A DNA stretch of 64,000 nt from Gloeotrichia echinulata CP02 (GTDB lineage: Bacteria > Cyanobacteriota > Cyanobacteriia > Cyanobacteriales > Nostocaceae), in assembly GCA_038087035.1 (NCBI GenBank), contig CP051187.1, positions 1,240,001 through 1,304,000 on the forward strand. Direction: 5' to 3'. Positions within the stretch are counted from its first letter, which is position 1; every line of letters starts with the position of its first letter. Under the pieces are notes generated by a model. That model had not been told where the DNA came from. It made no database searches and saw only the letters and a list, made by a program, of their open reading frames with translations. A program made the translations under genes and the position numbers. Shown here in pieces: positions 54,051-62,889 of the stretch.

Positions 54051-55248
54051 TGATAGAATCTCGGACTAGCCCAATTTTTGGGTTTTATCCTTTGTGTTTT
54101 AGTTATAGCATTTCTCGCTTAACTTGATCTGAAAATTGCTTACAGCAATTTTCAGACAATAATCATTGTACGGGCGCAAGGCATTGCGCCCCTATCCACA
54201 ATCGTCCTCACATAGCCGATACAAATAAACCGTACCTGTTTTGGTTGTCATTTGTCATTTCTAATTGGTAAGGGGTTGCGGAATATTTACGTTTCGTAAT
54301 ATATTTTAGTTTATCCCCACCAACTGACTTATCTAAGTATCTGTAAGTAGGGCTATGCCTTACACATCTAGGTTTTGCTTGGCATTGCCTAGCAGTGTTT
54401 TATCTCTCTAGTTAGACAATATCCTAAACCTTGTTTTTTCGTGCTTGGTTCCAAACAAATATTTTTTGTTTCGGTTGATTAAGCAAGGTTTTGAAGAAGA
54501 TTCATTCAAGGTAAGCATCTTTTTTCTCTTGTCAAATACTTCGCGGAGCGTCCCGTAGGGAAGAGTGACCCAATAAACGGGATGAAAGGTTGGGTTTACG
54601 GTAAGCAAGCTACGTTCCTCAAGCCAACCTACGAATATTCTTAACCGAACCGTATTGGGGGTTGATTGACGCAAAAAAAAATGGGCATTTCTCAGCCTTG
54701 TGTTCAGGCGGGAACTTATTTTTTTATCAAAAAAAATCATGAAGCCAGATATGAAATCAAGGCTGAAATAGCCTTGACATAAAGGTGCTGAAACAAAATT
54801 AAATAAATTCAATACATTGATAGGACTTACGCATGAGTAACTCCAAATCAAGGATTTGGGTTGGGCATGGGGAGCGAAAAATTAACCAATTCCCTATGCC
54901 CTATGCCCGATCTGCACAAATAGCCTAATAGTCTACCAGACGAACTTTGAGGGGTTGTTTGTAGTTGCGCTAATAGCGATCGCTATTAATTGTCGAAGCG
55001 CTATTAGCGAAGTTTTACCGTAGGGTAGCGCAACTACAAACAACAAGTTACCCAGCATTGTTAGCTTGGTGGACTACTAGTGCGTAAGTCCTGATTGAGG
55101 AGAATATAATTGCTTTTAAAAAATGTCGATAAATATTTTTTTATGCAACATATTTTTATAATTATAAATTTAATAATTCATTAATTATTTACCCTATCTA
55201 AAAGAATATAAAGTAGGTATGCTATACAGTAGAGAAAGGTAAAGAGTC
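54051..55248. other. Long spacer with palindromic repeats, no gene
   Basis: It contains a GGGCGCAAGGCATTGCGCCCC palindrome near 54172, a TAGGGCTATGCC/GGCATTGCCTA palindrome at about 54345-54390, a widespread CCGTAGGGAAG-type repeat near 54545-54625, and the element at 54822-55092. Reading frames here run through these repeats and are not credible genes. Confidence 0.5.
54822..55092. repeat. MITE-like element with AGGACTTACGCA ends, copy B, with internal long hairpin
   Basis: The ends GGACTTACGCA and TGCGTAAGTCC are perfect 11-bp inverted repeats. Inside, TTGTTTGTAGTTGCGCTA at about 54954-54971 pairs perfectly with its complement at about 55026-55043, which suggests a second, nested palindromic element (outer bases TAGTCTACCA and TGGTGGACTA). 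Confidence 0.6.
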
Positions 55249-55749
55249 ATGGAAGCCGTAATAGAAGCTGTGAATTTTACAGGAATTCGTGTAATTGTTA
55301 CCTCCGAAAAGTCCTTTGAAGAAGTCACCAAGAACATAGAGAAAATCAATGGTAGAAGTGACAACGCACTTTTTGAGCAAATGATTGATTCCCAGCAATC
55401 GCTTGAAGAAATCGAAAGTGGGATTAAATCGATGATTGGTCAAACCGGTTTTATGATATTTTCGCAAATTGAACATGGCAAACTCATGTCTCTTCTCGGC
55501 AAAAACAAAAATGCCAAGTTATACATAATTGGAAACCCACTAATAGCCAACCAAATGTTGGAAGAAAATCCAGCCGTTGGTCTTTATGTTCCATTAAGAC
55601 TATTTGTCTACGATGATTACAATGGCAAGACCCATGTTACTTATGACAAACCATCATCGCTACTGGGACAATTTCCCAATCAAAAGATTTCAAAAATTAT
55701 GCAAATTATCGATCAAAAGTTTGAAGAAATGGTCAGACTAGCTACTTGA
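55249..55749 (+). CDS. DUF302 family protein
   Basis: The 166-residue product has the DUF302 pattern: GKLMSLLGKNKNAKLYIIGNPLIANQML, then NPAVGLYVPLRLFVYDDYNGKTHVTYDKPSSLL (about residues 78-150). DUF302 proteins are small soluble alpha/beta proteins of unknown function. It precedes the PKS on the same strand by 174 bp and might belong to the same transcription unit, which is not proven. Confidence 0.85.
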   Translation: MEAVIEAVNFTGIRVIVTSEKSFEEVTKNIEKINGRSDNALFEQMIDSQQSLEEIESGIKSMIGQTGFMIFSQIEHGKLMSLLGKNKNAKLYIIGNPLIANQMLEENPAVGLYVPLRLFVYDDYNGKTHVTYDKPSSLLGQFPNQKISKIMQIIDQKFEEMVRLAT

Positions 55750-55922
55750 TAAATATTGTGTAACGCTTATAAAGCAAGGTGCGACAAATAAATGAAAAGT
55801 AGCCGAAAAAGTAGGAAATAACGAAGGTAAAGTTTATACTTTATGGCTCTTGTCTTGTACTTTTGAGTGAATAGCATTAAGTTGACAATCATCATGCAAC
55901 ATATCTAGATTTATTCAATTTT

Positions 55923-58900
55923 ATGTTTGAATCAAAAAAAGTAATTAACGTTGAATTATCTCAACCGAGAATTGCGGTTATTGGTATGGGGTGTTGGTAT
56001 CCTGGTGCAAAGGATTTACGACAACTCTGGGAAAACATACTTTCGCGGCGACGACAATTTAGAGAATCGCCTCCTCAGCGGTTACCACTTGCGGATTATT
56101 ACGATCCAGATCCGAGGTTTCCAGACAAAACCTACGGGAAACTGATGGCGGTGATTGATGGTTTTGACTTCGATTGGGCGAGTAAGCGCATTCCTAAAAC
56201 TGTAGTCGAGACAGCTGATATCGCTCACTGGGTCGCATTAGAAGTAGCGATCGCCGCTTTAGAGGATTCAGGTTATACCAGAGCCAATGTTCAGGGCGAA
56301 CGTACCGGTGTCATCCTCGGTAACTCCTTAACAGGAGAACAAACCCGCTCTAACAACATGCGACTACGCTGGCCATTTATCCAAAGGGTAATCCGTGCAG
56401 CGGCACAGGCCAAGGGTTTGCCATTGCCAATGGTAGATGAACTGGCAACAGCAATGGAAGAATACTACAAATCAGTATTCTCACCATTTACCGAAGACAC
56501 ACTATCTGGTAATCTTTCTAATACTATCGCTGGAAGAATTTGTAACTATTTTAACTTTGATGGCGGTGGTTATACAGTAGATGGGGCTTGTTCCTCATCC
56601 TTAATTGCCGTTGCCACTGCTGCTAACGCTTTAAGTAATGGCGACCTCGATTTGGCACTGGCTGGTGGTGTAGATATTAGTCTAGACACCTTTGAACTAG
56701 TGGGATTTGCCAAAACAGGTGCCCTGACTAGGAAAGATATGAGCGTTTACGATCAAAAAGCTAGTGGCTTTATCCCTGGAGAAGGCTCAGGCTTCGTCGT
56801 TTTGAAGCGCTTAGAAGATGCTCGTGCTGACAAGGACTATATCTATGCAGTATTAAATGGCTGGGGAATATCATCAGATGGCAAAGGTGGGCTAACAGCA
56901 CCGAGTCGGGAAGGACAAGCAAAGGCACTACGCCGCGCCTATGAGCGAGCCGGTTACAGCTTAAGTCATGTTGATTTTATCGAAGGTCATGGTACAGGGA
57001 CACCAGTAGGAGATCGCGCCGAATTAGAAGGTATTTCCCTAGCTATGGGTGCGGACAGTCAAACAAATCCCCGTGCTTGTGGTGTTACCTCTTTCAAATC
57101 CCTAGTAGGACATACCAAAGCCGCCGCAGGTATTGGCGGGTTCATCAAAGCTGTGATGGCTGTTAACCGCCGAGTGATTCCACCATTAGCAGGCTGCAAT
57201 GAACCAAACGAAGTATTTGACAAAGCAGCCCGCTGTCTGTACCCGGTGCTGCAAGGGGAAGTTAAAAAGACAACAGACACACTCCGGGCTGGAGTCTCCG
57301 CAATGGGATTTGGCGGGATAAATTGCCATGTAACTTTAGAATCTGGCGATGCTCCCGCGAATAAACTCGAACCATCAATTGATGAACAAGCTTTATTAGT
57401 TTCTGCTCAAGAAACAGAGATTTTTGTCTTGAGTGCAGCATCAATCCCAGCTTTGTTACAAAGCATAGATGCATTACTTGGGAAAGTACAAGGATTGAGT
57501 TTAAGCGAACTCATCGATCTAGCAGCACATCTTACGCAACAACTAAACCAGGAACTACCAGTACGAGCAGCACTCATCGCCCGTTCACCAGAAGAACTGT
57601 TGGCACGTCTTTTGTTCTTACAAGAATTGTTGAATGCTCAACCACTGGACGAGGGACAACTAATCCTCAATCCACAGCAAGGAATTTGGGTAGGAAATCA
57701 AGGAAAGCACAGCCGCATCGGTTTTCTCTTCCCCGGTCAAGGTTCGCAAAAATTGAACATGGCCCGTACCCTCGTACAACGCTTTAGCTGGGCTAGGGAA
57801 TTAGTCAATCAAACCGACAAATGGCTACAAGAAATTGGTGCAGCCAGTATTAGCGAATATATCTATAGACCATTAGACCGGGCTATCAATCAAGAGCAGG
57901 TGGAAGAATGGGCTAAAAAAATTGCCCAAACCGAAATTGCTCAACCTGCGATTTGTCTGGCTTCACTGCTGTGGATGCACTACCTGCAACATCTAGGATT
58001 AAAGCCGATTAGTGTCGCTGGTCATAGCCTAGGAGAACTAACTGCTTTTCACGCCGCAGGTGCCTTTGACGAGGAAGCTTTGATCCGTTTAGCGGCTGTG
58101 CGCGGACGTGCCATGTCAGCTTCTGGACAAGGTGTGCGGGGAAGTATGGTCAGTATTGCTTGCTCCCGTGACAAAGCCGAGGAATTGTTAAAACAAGTCA
58201 ATGGCTATGCGGCGATCGCCAATATAAATAGTCCCCAACAAATAGTCATATCTGGTGAACAGTCCAGCATTGAACAAGTCATTGAACTAGCCGTAGCTCA
58301 AGAAATCAAAACATACAAGCTTCCAGTTTCTCATGCTTTTCACTCTCAACTGGTTGCCGAAGCAGCCGAACAGCTACAGAATTATGAACTAGCTCCCAAT
58401 ACACTCAAAAAGACCACCCTAGGTCTTGTTTCCTGTGTAGATGGCCAGGAACCGCCCACAGGATTGCAATTGCGTGACCACTTCGCCCATCAGGTAGTAG
58501 CGCAAGTGGACTTTGTATCCCTGGTCAAAACCCTAGAGCAGACATGCGACCTACTAATAGAAGTAGGACCTGGAAAAGTCCTCTCTGGATTGGTCAGCGA
58601 TATCAACGGGTTACAAGGGCTGCAATGTCTACCTGTAGAAGCAAAACCAGGATTTGACCAATCCTTGAACATGATGTTGGCTAACGTATTTGCTCGTGGT
58701 CATGACATCAACTGGGAAGCAGTTTACGAAGGTCGGCTGGTACGTCCTTTTGTACCCGCCTCAGAACGCATCTTCATTGACAATCCTGTAGAACGACCAT
58801 TTCAAGTATCGACAACGTACTCATCTTCATCCTTGGGAATTACTTCTCAAAGCTTGCTGAATTATTCAGTGTTTGCCGAACACAACGATATTGCACCACA

Positions 58901-61900
58901 GGTACTGCAAAATTACTTAGCTCGACGCGGTAAGTTTATCGCTGAAGTCATCCGGGCTGATCTGCAAACTCTGCCTTTAGTCGCTAGTCCTGAAAATGCT
59001 GCGATTAGTTACACAGTGAATCGTAATGGTAATGGTTTCCATAAACCTGGGGAAAAGAATAGCGTTGTCGCCAATGGTAATCAGAGTGTTGAGTTCTTGT
59101 TAGCAGACTTGATTGTCCGACAAACAGGATATGTCAGAGAAAGTATCACAGCAGAATTGCGATTGCTTGACGATCTCAACCTCGATTCCATCAAAGCCGG
59201 TGAAATTGTCGCCGAAGTTGCCAAGCAATTTGGTGTTGCGGGGAAAATTGACCCACCAGCTTTAGCTAATGCCACAATTCAAGAGATTGGGGAAACAATT
59301 CGCAGTTTCATGTCCAATGGTCATGGAGCGGGTTCCCAAGTACCAACGATGTTGATGATCTCAACCGATGCGATCGCCACTTCACTGACAGACCTGATTA
59401 TTCAACAAACAGGATATGTCAGAGAAAGTATCACAGCCGAATTGCGATTGCTCGACGATCTTAACCTCGATTCCATCAAAGCCGGTGAAGTTATAGCCGA
59501 AGTTGCCAAGCAATTTGGTGCCGCTGGGAAAATTGATCCGCCTTCTCTAGCCAACGCCACGATTCAAGAGATTGCTGAAACAATTCACATTTTCATACCA
59601 AATAATAATGATCATGAAATTAAAATCTCAGAACCAACCTCGAAAATTTCTTTAAAACAAGATTTCGCAAATCAAAACAATGGCAAGACACTAACATCTG
59701 GCTCAGAATTAACACGTAAGCAACTAGTCCGTGATTATATCATCCAAAATATTCCAGAAGAATTTCCCTCAGTTGCTTTAGGCAGACAGATGGAAGAAAA
59801 CTGGCGCACGGCGAATGTGCTAATTCTTTATGAATTAAGCTCATCAGACAAAATAGTAGCCTTGTCTGAAGAGCTTCGCACTCAAGGCGCTCAAGTTCAA
59901 AGTGTCACCTTTGCAGAAGCCAGCCCTCAGACACTGACTCACAACGTTGATATAACTCACTTCATTGCTGTATTACCTTGTACACCCAATAGCGAGTTGT
60001 CCTCAGAAGCCCGTTTAATTGGCATGATTGAACGGTTACGTAGTGTTGCCATTCCACCTTTAGCATCCCGTGACCATAGAACAGTAGCTTATGTCCAATT
60101 TAGTGGGGGACATTTTGGAGTTCAACAGCCACTACCAAATATTGAACAATGCTGTACAGTTGGTTTTGCAGCCAGTTTGCATCTAGAGCGAACCGATCTC
60201 AAAGTTCGAGTAATTGATTTCTCCCCTACAGTAGCTCCCGCAAGTCTAGCAGAATGTGTCTTCAGAGAACTTTCTACTGCCCATGTTTATACAGCTGTCA
60301 GTTACGATGCTGATCTCAAGCGCTACGTTCCTCGGCCTCAGGTACAGCAACCTGTAGATTATCTAGACCGCAAAATTACCTGGTCATCTGAGGATGTCAT
60401 CATCGTCACGGGCGGAGTAAAAGGTATTACTGCTGAATGCGCTTTGGCTATAGCTAAACAGACAGGTACTCGTGTAGCACTTGTAGGACGTTCACCCCAT
60501 CCTGATGAGAACATTCAACAAAGTAGTGGTTCTGATATTACCCGCACGCTGCTGCGCTTTCATACTGAAGGACTAACCTGCCGCTACTATGCGTGCGATG
60601 TTTCTGATTACGATTCAGTAGTAAATCTTGTGCAAAAAGTGACACAAGAACTAGGTGAAATATCAGGAGTAATTCACGGAGCTGCCCTTAACAAGCCGAG
60701 GCTAATTGAGCAGGTTTCTGTGGAAGCAGCATTTGATGAAATCAGATCTAAGCTTATAGGATTGATCAACCTATGCAAAACACTAGAAACTACACCACTC
60801 AAGCTTTTTGTCGGTTTCTCCTCCGTCATCGGCTTTACAGGGATGCAACGCAATGCTTGGTATGGCTTCTCTAATGAAACTTTGGATCTGATTTTACGGC
60901 GCTTTCAAGCCCAGCACCCTCAAACCGCCGTGATTTCAATGGCATACAGTGTGTGGGATGAGGTGGGAATGGGAGCGCGGATGGGTAGCGTTCGTAGCCT
61001 CAGCAAACTGGGTATTAGTGCCATTCCCAAAGATACCGGCGTTAGTCGATTCTTGCATCTCATCAAAAATGAACCTGCAGATTTGCGAGTTGTGATAGCA
61101 GCACCAATGCAAACCTTAGCGGCTTTTGAATCGAGTGGCTTTGATACCTGGTATCCAGGATTATTCTCACCTCCAGCTTCGTCAAAGTTTCTCGAGAAGA
61201 TCCTGATTTATCAACCAAATGTAGAGGTTGTTCTCAGGGTACACCTCAGTCTTGAGCGGGATTCATACTTGCTAGATCACCGCTACAGAGGTTCCTATCT
61301 GTTCCCGACTGTATTCGGCTTAGAGGCTATGGCACAAGCAGTTGCTTATGTCACTGGTAAAGATTCCTTACCGACTGTGCAGATAGAAGATATTCGTCTA
61401 GAACGTGCTATCGTTGTTGCTCCTGACAAGGGAGTAGACATAGAAATTCATGCAGAAGTCCTGGAGAGAAAGTTAAAAAATGATCCACAGCAAGTATATG
61501 TTTCTATCAAGACAGAACAGACAGGATTTGCCATCAGCCATTTTTCAGCCACATTTCTACTAGATGTTGACAAAAATCCAGCTATAGAAAAGGTTGAAGT
61601 TCCAGAAGTACCTCTAGATATTGAGCCTCTAGCAGATTTATATAGTTGGTTACTGTTTCAAGGTCCCAAATTTCAGCGCTTACAAAAGGTTTATAGCCTG
61701 AATTCCCACAGGTGTGTATTTAAAACCCAGAGAAACTTGTATTCTGCTCAGGAGCAAGAACAATCTCAAGATAGAGCGCAAGGGCCTTTCTTGCTCGGAG
61801 ATCCTTATTGCAGAGACTCGTTGCTGCAAGCTGGACAACTGGTAGTTCCCCAGGATCTTTGTTTACCCATCCACATCGACAGTCTAGAAATCTATCAATC

Positions 61901-62762
61901 AGATGGAGATAAAACTGGTTCGTACATTGGTGTGACAATGCCACAAGGGCGAGAAGGTCAAAAATATCATAGTAATGTTTTTCTTTTAGCTCCCGATGGG
62001 CGTGTGATGGAAAGACTCAATAGCTATCAATTGCAGATACTAGAACACCGACAGGAGAATCCTACGGCTGAAGATCTGGCCGATCCTAGTCAAAGGGATG
62101 AACAAATTCTTCGCCGAGAATTGAGCAATCGCTCGCTTTTGTTCAAAGTTGTTACGCCAGAGATATCATTGGCTTATCTTCCTGGTATCCATGCATTATT
62201 GCCCACAGAACGTCATCAACTGGAACTACCAATATTCCACAGAGCGATCGCTCAACTGCTGAACAATAATGCTAATCTGATGTCTAAGATGCAGATTCAA
62301 TGGACAGAATCTGGCAAACCAATAGTTATCGGACTACTAGACGAGAGAGTAGAAGTATCGCTTGCCCACGACGAACATGTTTGTTTCTGTGTTGTCGGTA
62401 GAGGAGTGCAGGGTTGTGACATTGAACCAGTAACTCATCGCAGTGTGGAAGATTGGATTGCTTTATTGAGTGATTCTCGATATCCATTAATCCAACAACT
62501 AGAGAGCAAAGACTCAGTAGATCGTGCTGGGACTCGGATTTGGACAGCTATAGAAGCCATACGTAAGGCGACTAAAGCCAAAGATATTAATTTAGCAATT
62601 GAGCGCATAGAAGGAGATAGCATTTTATTCAGTGATGTCACTACCAACAGTCAAATTCAAGTTCTTACCTTTCCCATTCAACTGACACGTAGTCCTGAAA
62701 GAATGATAGCCCTAGTTGTTGTCCCATTCCGCTCTTTAAATTGGATTGCTGGCTCAGTTTAA
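55923..62762 (+). CDS. Iterative-type I PKS: KS-AT-ACP-ACP-KR-DH-PPTase
   Basis: The 2279-residue synthase has a ketosynthase (about 14-475; Cys about 222 in VDGACSSSL, His in EGHGTGTPVGD and VGHTKAA). An acyltransferase follows (about 598-890; LFPGQGSQ, Ser about 702 in AGHSLGEL, HAFHS). Two nearly identical ACPs have pantetheine serines at about 1089 and 1184 (LNLDSIKAGE). The ketoreductase (about 1490-1740) has VTGGVKGITAE and FSSVIGFTGMQRNAWYGFSN. A hot-dog dehydratase has His about 1786 (LLDHRYRGSYLFP). The C-terminal phosphopantetheinyl transferase (about 2040-2279) has GCDIEP and IWTAIEAIRKATK. This order matches enediyne/polyene-type synthases, in which the PPTase charges its own ACP. 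No thioesterase is fused. A halogenase-like gene follows 127 bp downstream. Confidence 0.92.
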   Translation: MFESKKVINVELSQPRIAVIGMGCWYPGAKDLRQLWENILSRRRQFRESPPQRLPLADYYDPDPRFPDKTYGKLMAVIDGFDFDWASKRIPKTVVETADIAHWVALEVAIAALEDSGYTRANVQGERTGVILGNSLTGEQTRSNNMRLRWPFIQRVIRAAAQAKGLPLPMVDELATAMEEYYKSVFSPFTEDTLSGNLSNTIAGRICNYFNFDGGGYTVDGACSSSLIAVATAANALSNGDLDLALAGGVDISLDTFELVGFAKTGALTRKDMSVYDQKASGFIPGEGSGFVVLKRLEDARADKDYIYAVLNGWGISSDGKGGLTAPSREGQAKALRRAYERAGYSLSHVDFIEGHGTGTPVGDRAELEGISLAMGADSQTNPRACGVTSFKSLVGHTKAAAGIGGFIKAVMAVNRRVIPPLAGCNEPNEVFDKAARCLYPVLQGEVKKTTDTLRAGVSAMGFGGINCHVTLESGDAPANKLEPSIDEQALLVSAQETEIFVLSAASIPALLQSIDALLGKVQGLSLSELIDLAAHLTQQLNQELPVRAALIARSPEELLARLLFLQELLNAQPLDEGQLILNPQQGIWVGNQGKHSRIGFLFPGQGSQKLNMARTLVQRFSWARELVNQTDKWLQEIGAASISEYIYRPLDRAINQEQVEEWAKKIAQTEIAQPAICLASLLWMHYLQHLGLKPISVAGHSLGELTAFHAAGAFDEEALIRLAAVRGRAMSASGQGVRGSMVSIACSRDKAEELLKQVNGYAAIANINSPQQIVISGEQSSIEQVIELAVAQEIKTYKLPVSHAFHSQLVAEAAEQLQNYELAPNTLKKTTLGLVSCVDGQEPPTGLQLRDHFAHQVVAQVDFVSLVKTLEQTCDLLIEVGPGKVLSGLVSDINGLQGLQCLPVEAKPGFDQSLNMMLANVFARGHDINWEAVYEGRLVRPFVPASERIFIDNPVERPFQVSTTYSSSSLGITSQSLLNYSVFAEHNDIAPQVLQNYLARRGKFIAEVIRADLQTLPLVASPENAAISYTVNRNGNGFHKPGEKNSVVANGNQSVEFLLADLIVRQTGYVRESITAELRLLDDLNLDSIKAGEIVAEVAKQFGVAGKIDPPALANATIQEIGETIRSFMSNGHGAGSQVPTMLMISTDAIATSLTDLIIQQTGYVRESITAELRLLDDLNLDSIKAGEVIAEVAKQFGAAGKIDPPSLANATIQEIAETIHIFIPNNNDHEIKISEPTSKISLKQDFANQNNGKTLTSGSELTRKQLVRDYIIQNIPEEFPSVALGRQMEENWRTANVLILYELSSSDKIVALSEELRTQGAQVQSVTFAEASPQTLTHNVDITHFIAVLPCTPNSELSSEARLIGMIERLRSVAIPPLASRDHRTVAYVQFSGGHFGVQQPLPNIEQCCTVGFAASLHLERTDLKVRVIDFSPTVAPASLAECVFRELSTAHVYTAVSYDADLKRYVPRPQVQQPVDYLDRKITWSSEDVIIVTGGVKGITAECALAIAKQTGTRVALVGRSPHPDENIQQSSGSDITRTLLRFHTEGLTCRYYACDVSDYDSVVNLVQKVTQELGEISGVIHGAALNKPRLIEQVSVEAAFDEIRSKLIGLINLCKTLETTPLKLFVGFSSVIGFTGMQRNAWYGFSNETLDLILRRFQAQHPQTAVISMAYSVWDEVGMGARMGSVRSLSKLGISAIPKDTGVSRFLHLIKNEPADLRVVIAAPMQTLAAFESSGFDTWYPGLFSPPASSKFLEKILIYQPNVEVVLRVHLSLERDSYLLDHRYRGSYLFPTVFGLEAMAQAVAYVTGKDSLPTVQIEDIRLERAIVVAPDKGVDIEIHAEVLERKLKNDPQQVYVSIKTEQTGFAISHFSATFLLDVDKNPAIEKVEVPEVPLDIEPLADLYSWLLFQGPKFQRLQKVYSLNSHRCVFKTQRNLYSAQEQEQSQDRAQGPFLLGDPYCRDSLLQAGQLVVPQDLCLPIHIDSLEIYQSDGDKTGSYIGVTMPQGREGQKYHSNVFLLAPDGRVMERLNSYQLQILEHRQENPTAEDLADPSQRDEQILRRELSNRSLLFKVVTPEISLAYLPGIHALLPTERHQLELPIFHRAIAQLLNNNANLMSKMQIQWTESGKPIVIGLLDERVEVSLAHDEHVCFCVVGRGVQGCDIEPVTHRSVEDWIALLSDSRYPLIQQLESKDSVDRAGTRIWTAIEAIRKATKAKDINLAIERIEGDSILFSDVTTNSQIQVLTFPIQLTRSPERMIALVVVPFRSLNWIAGSV

Positions 62763-62802
62763 GTAGGTCGGCGCAATTAAATATAACTGGCTTTAGATAA
62801 TT

Positions 62803-62836
62803 GTAGGTTGGGTTTCGTTCCTCAACCAAACCTACG
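62803..62836. repeat. Imperfect hairpin between the PKS and flavoprotein genes
   Basis: GTAGGTTGGGTTT and AACCAAACCTAC form an imperfect stem. Related GTAGGTTGG-type sequence occurs near 54595-54640, so this is probably a dispersed repeat and not a true terminator; no T-run follows. Confidence 0.4.
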
Positions 62837-62889
62837 CCTAAATAAAAAATCTGCCCACATCCCAAAACTTTTAGTGAACGAAATAGGAA

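Noticed and set aside
54408..54851. Minus-strand frame of 147 residues
   Set aside because: It runs through dispersed palindromic repeats (VGWLEERSLLTVNP-type translation seen in many spacers), has no ribosome binding site and no family.
55923..62762. Heterocyst glycolipid synthase (HglE-type) as the name of the PKS
   Set aside because: The KS-AT-ACP start is similar in order, but KR, DH and a C-terminal PPTase in the same protein fit the enediyne/polyene type better. A PUFA-like origin remains possible.
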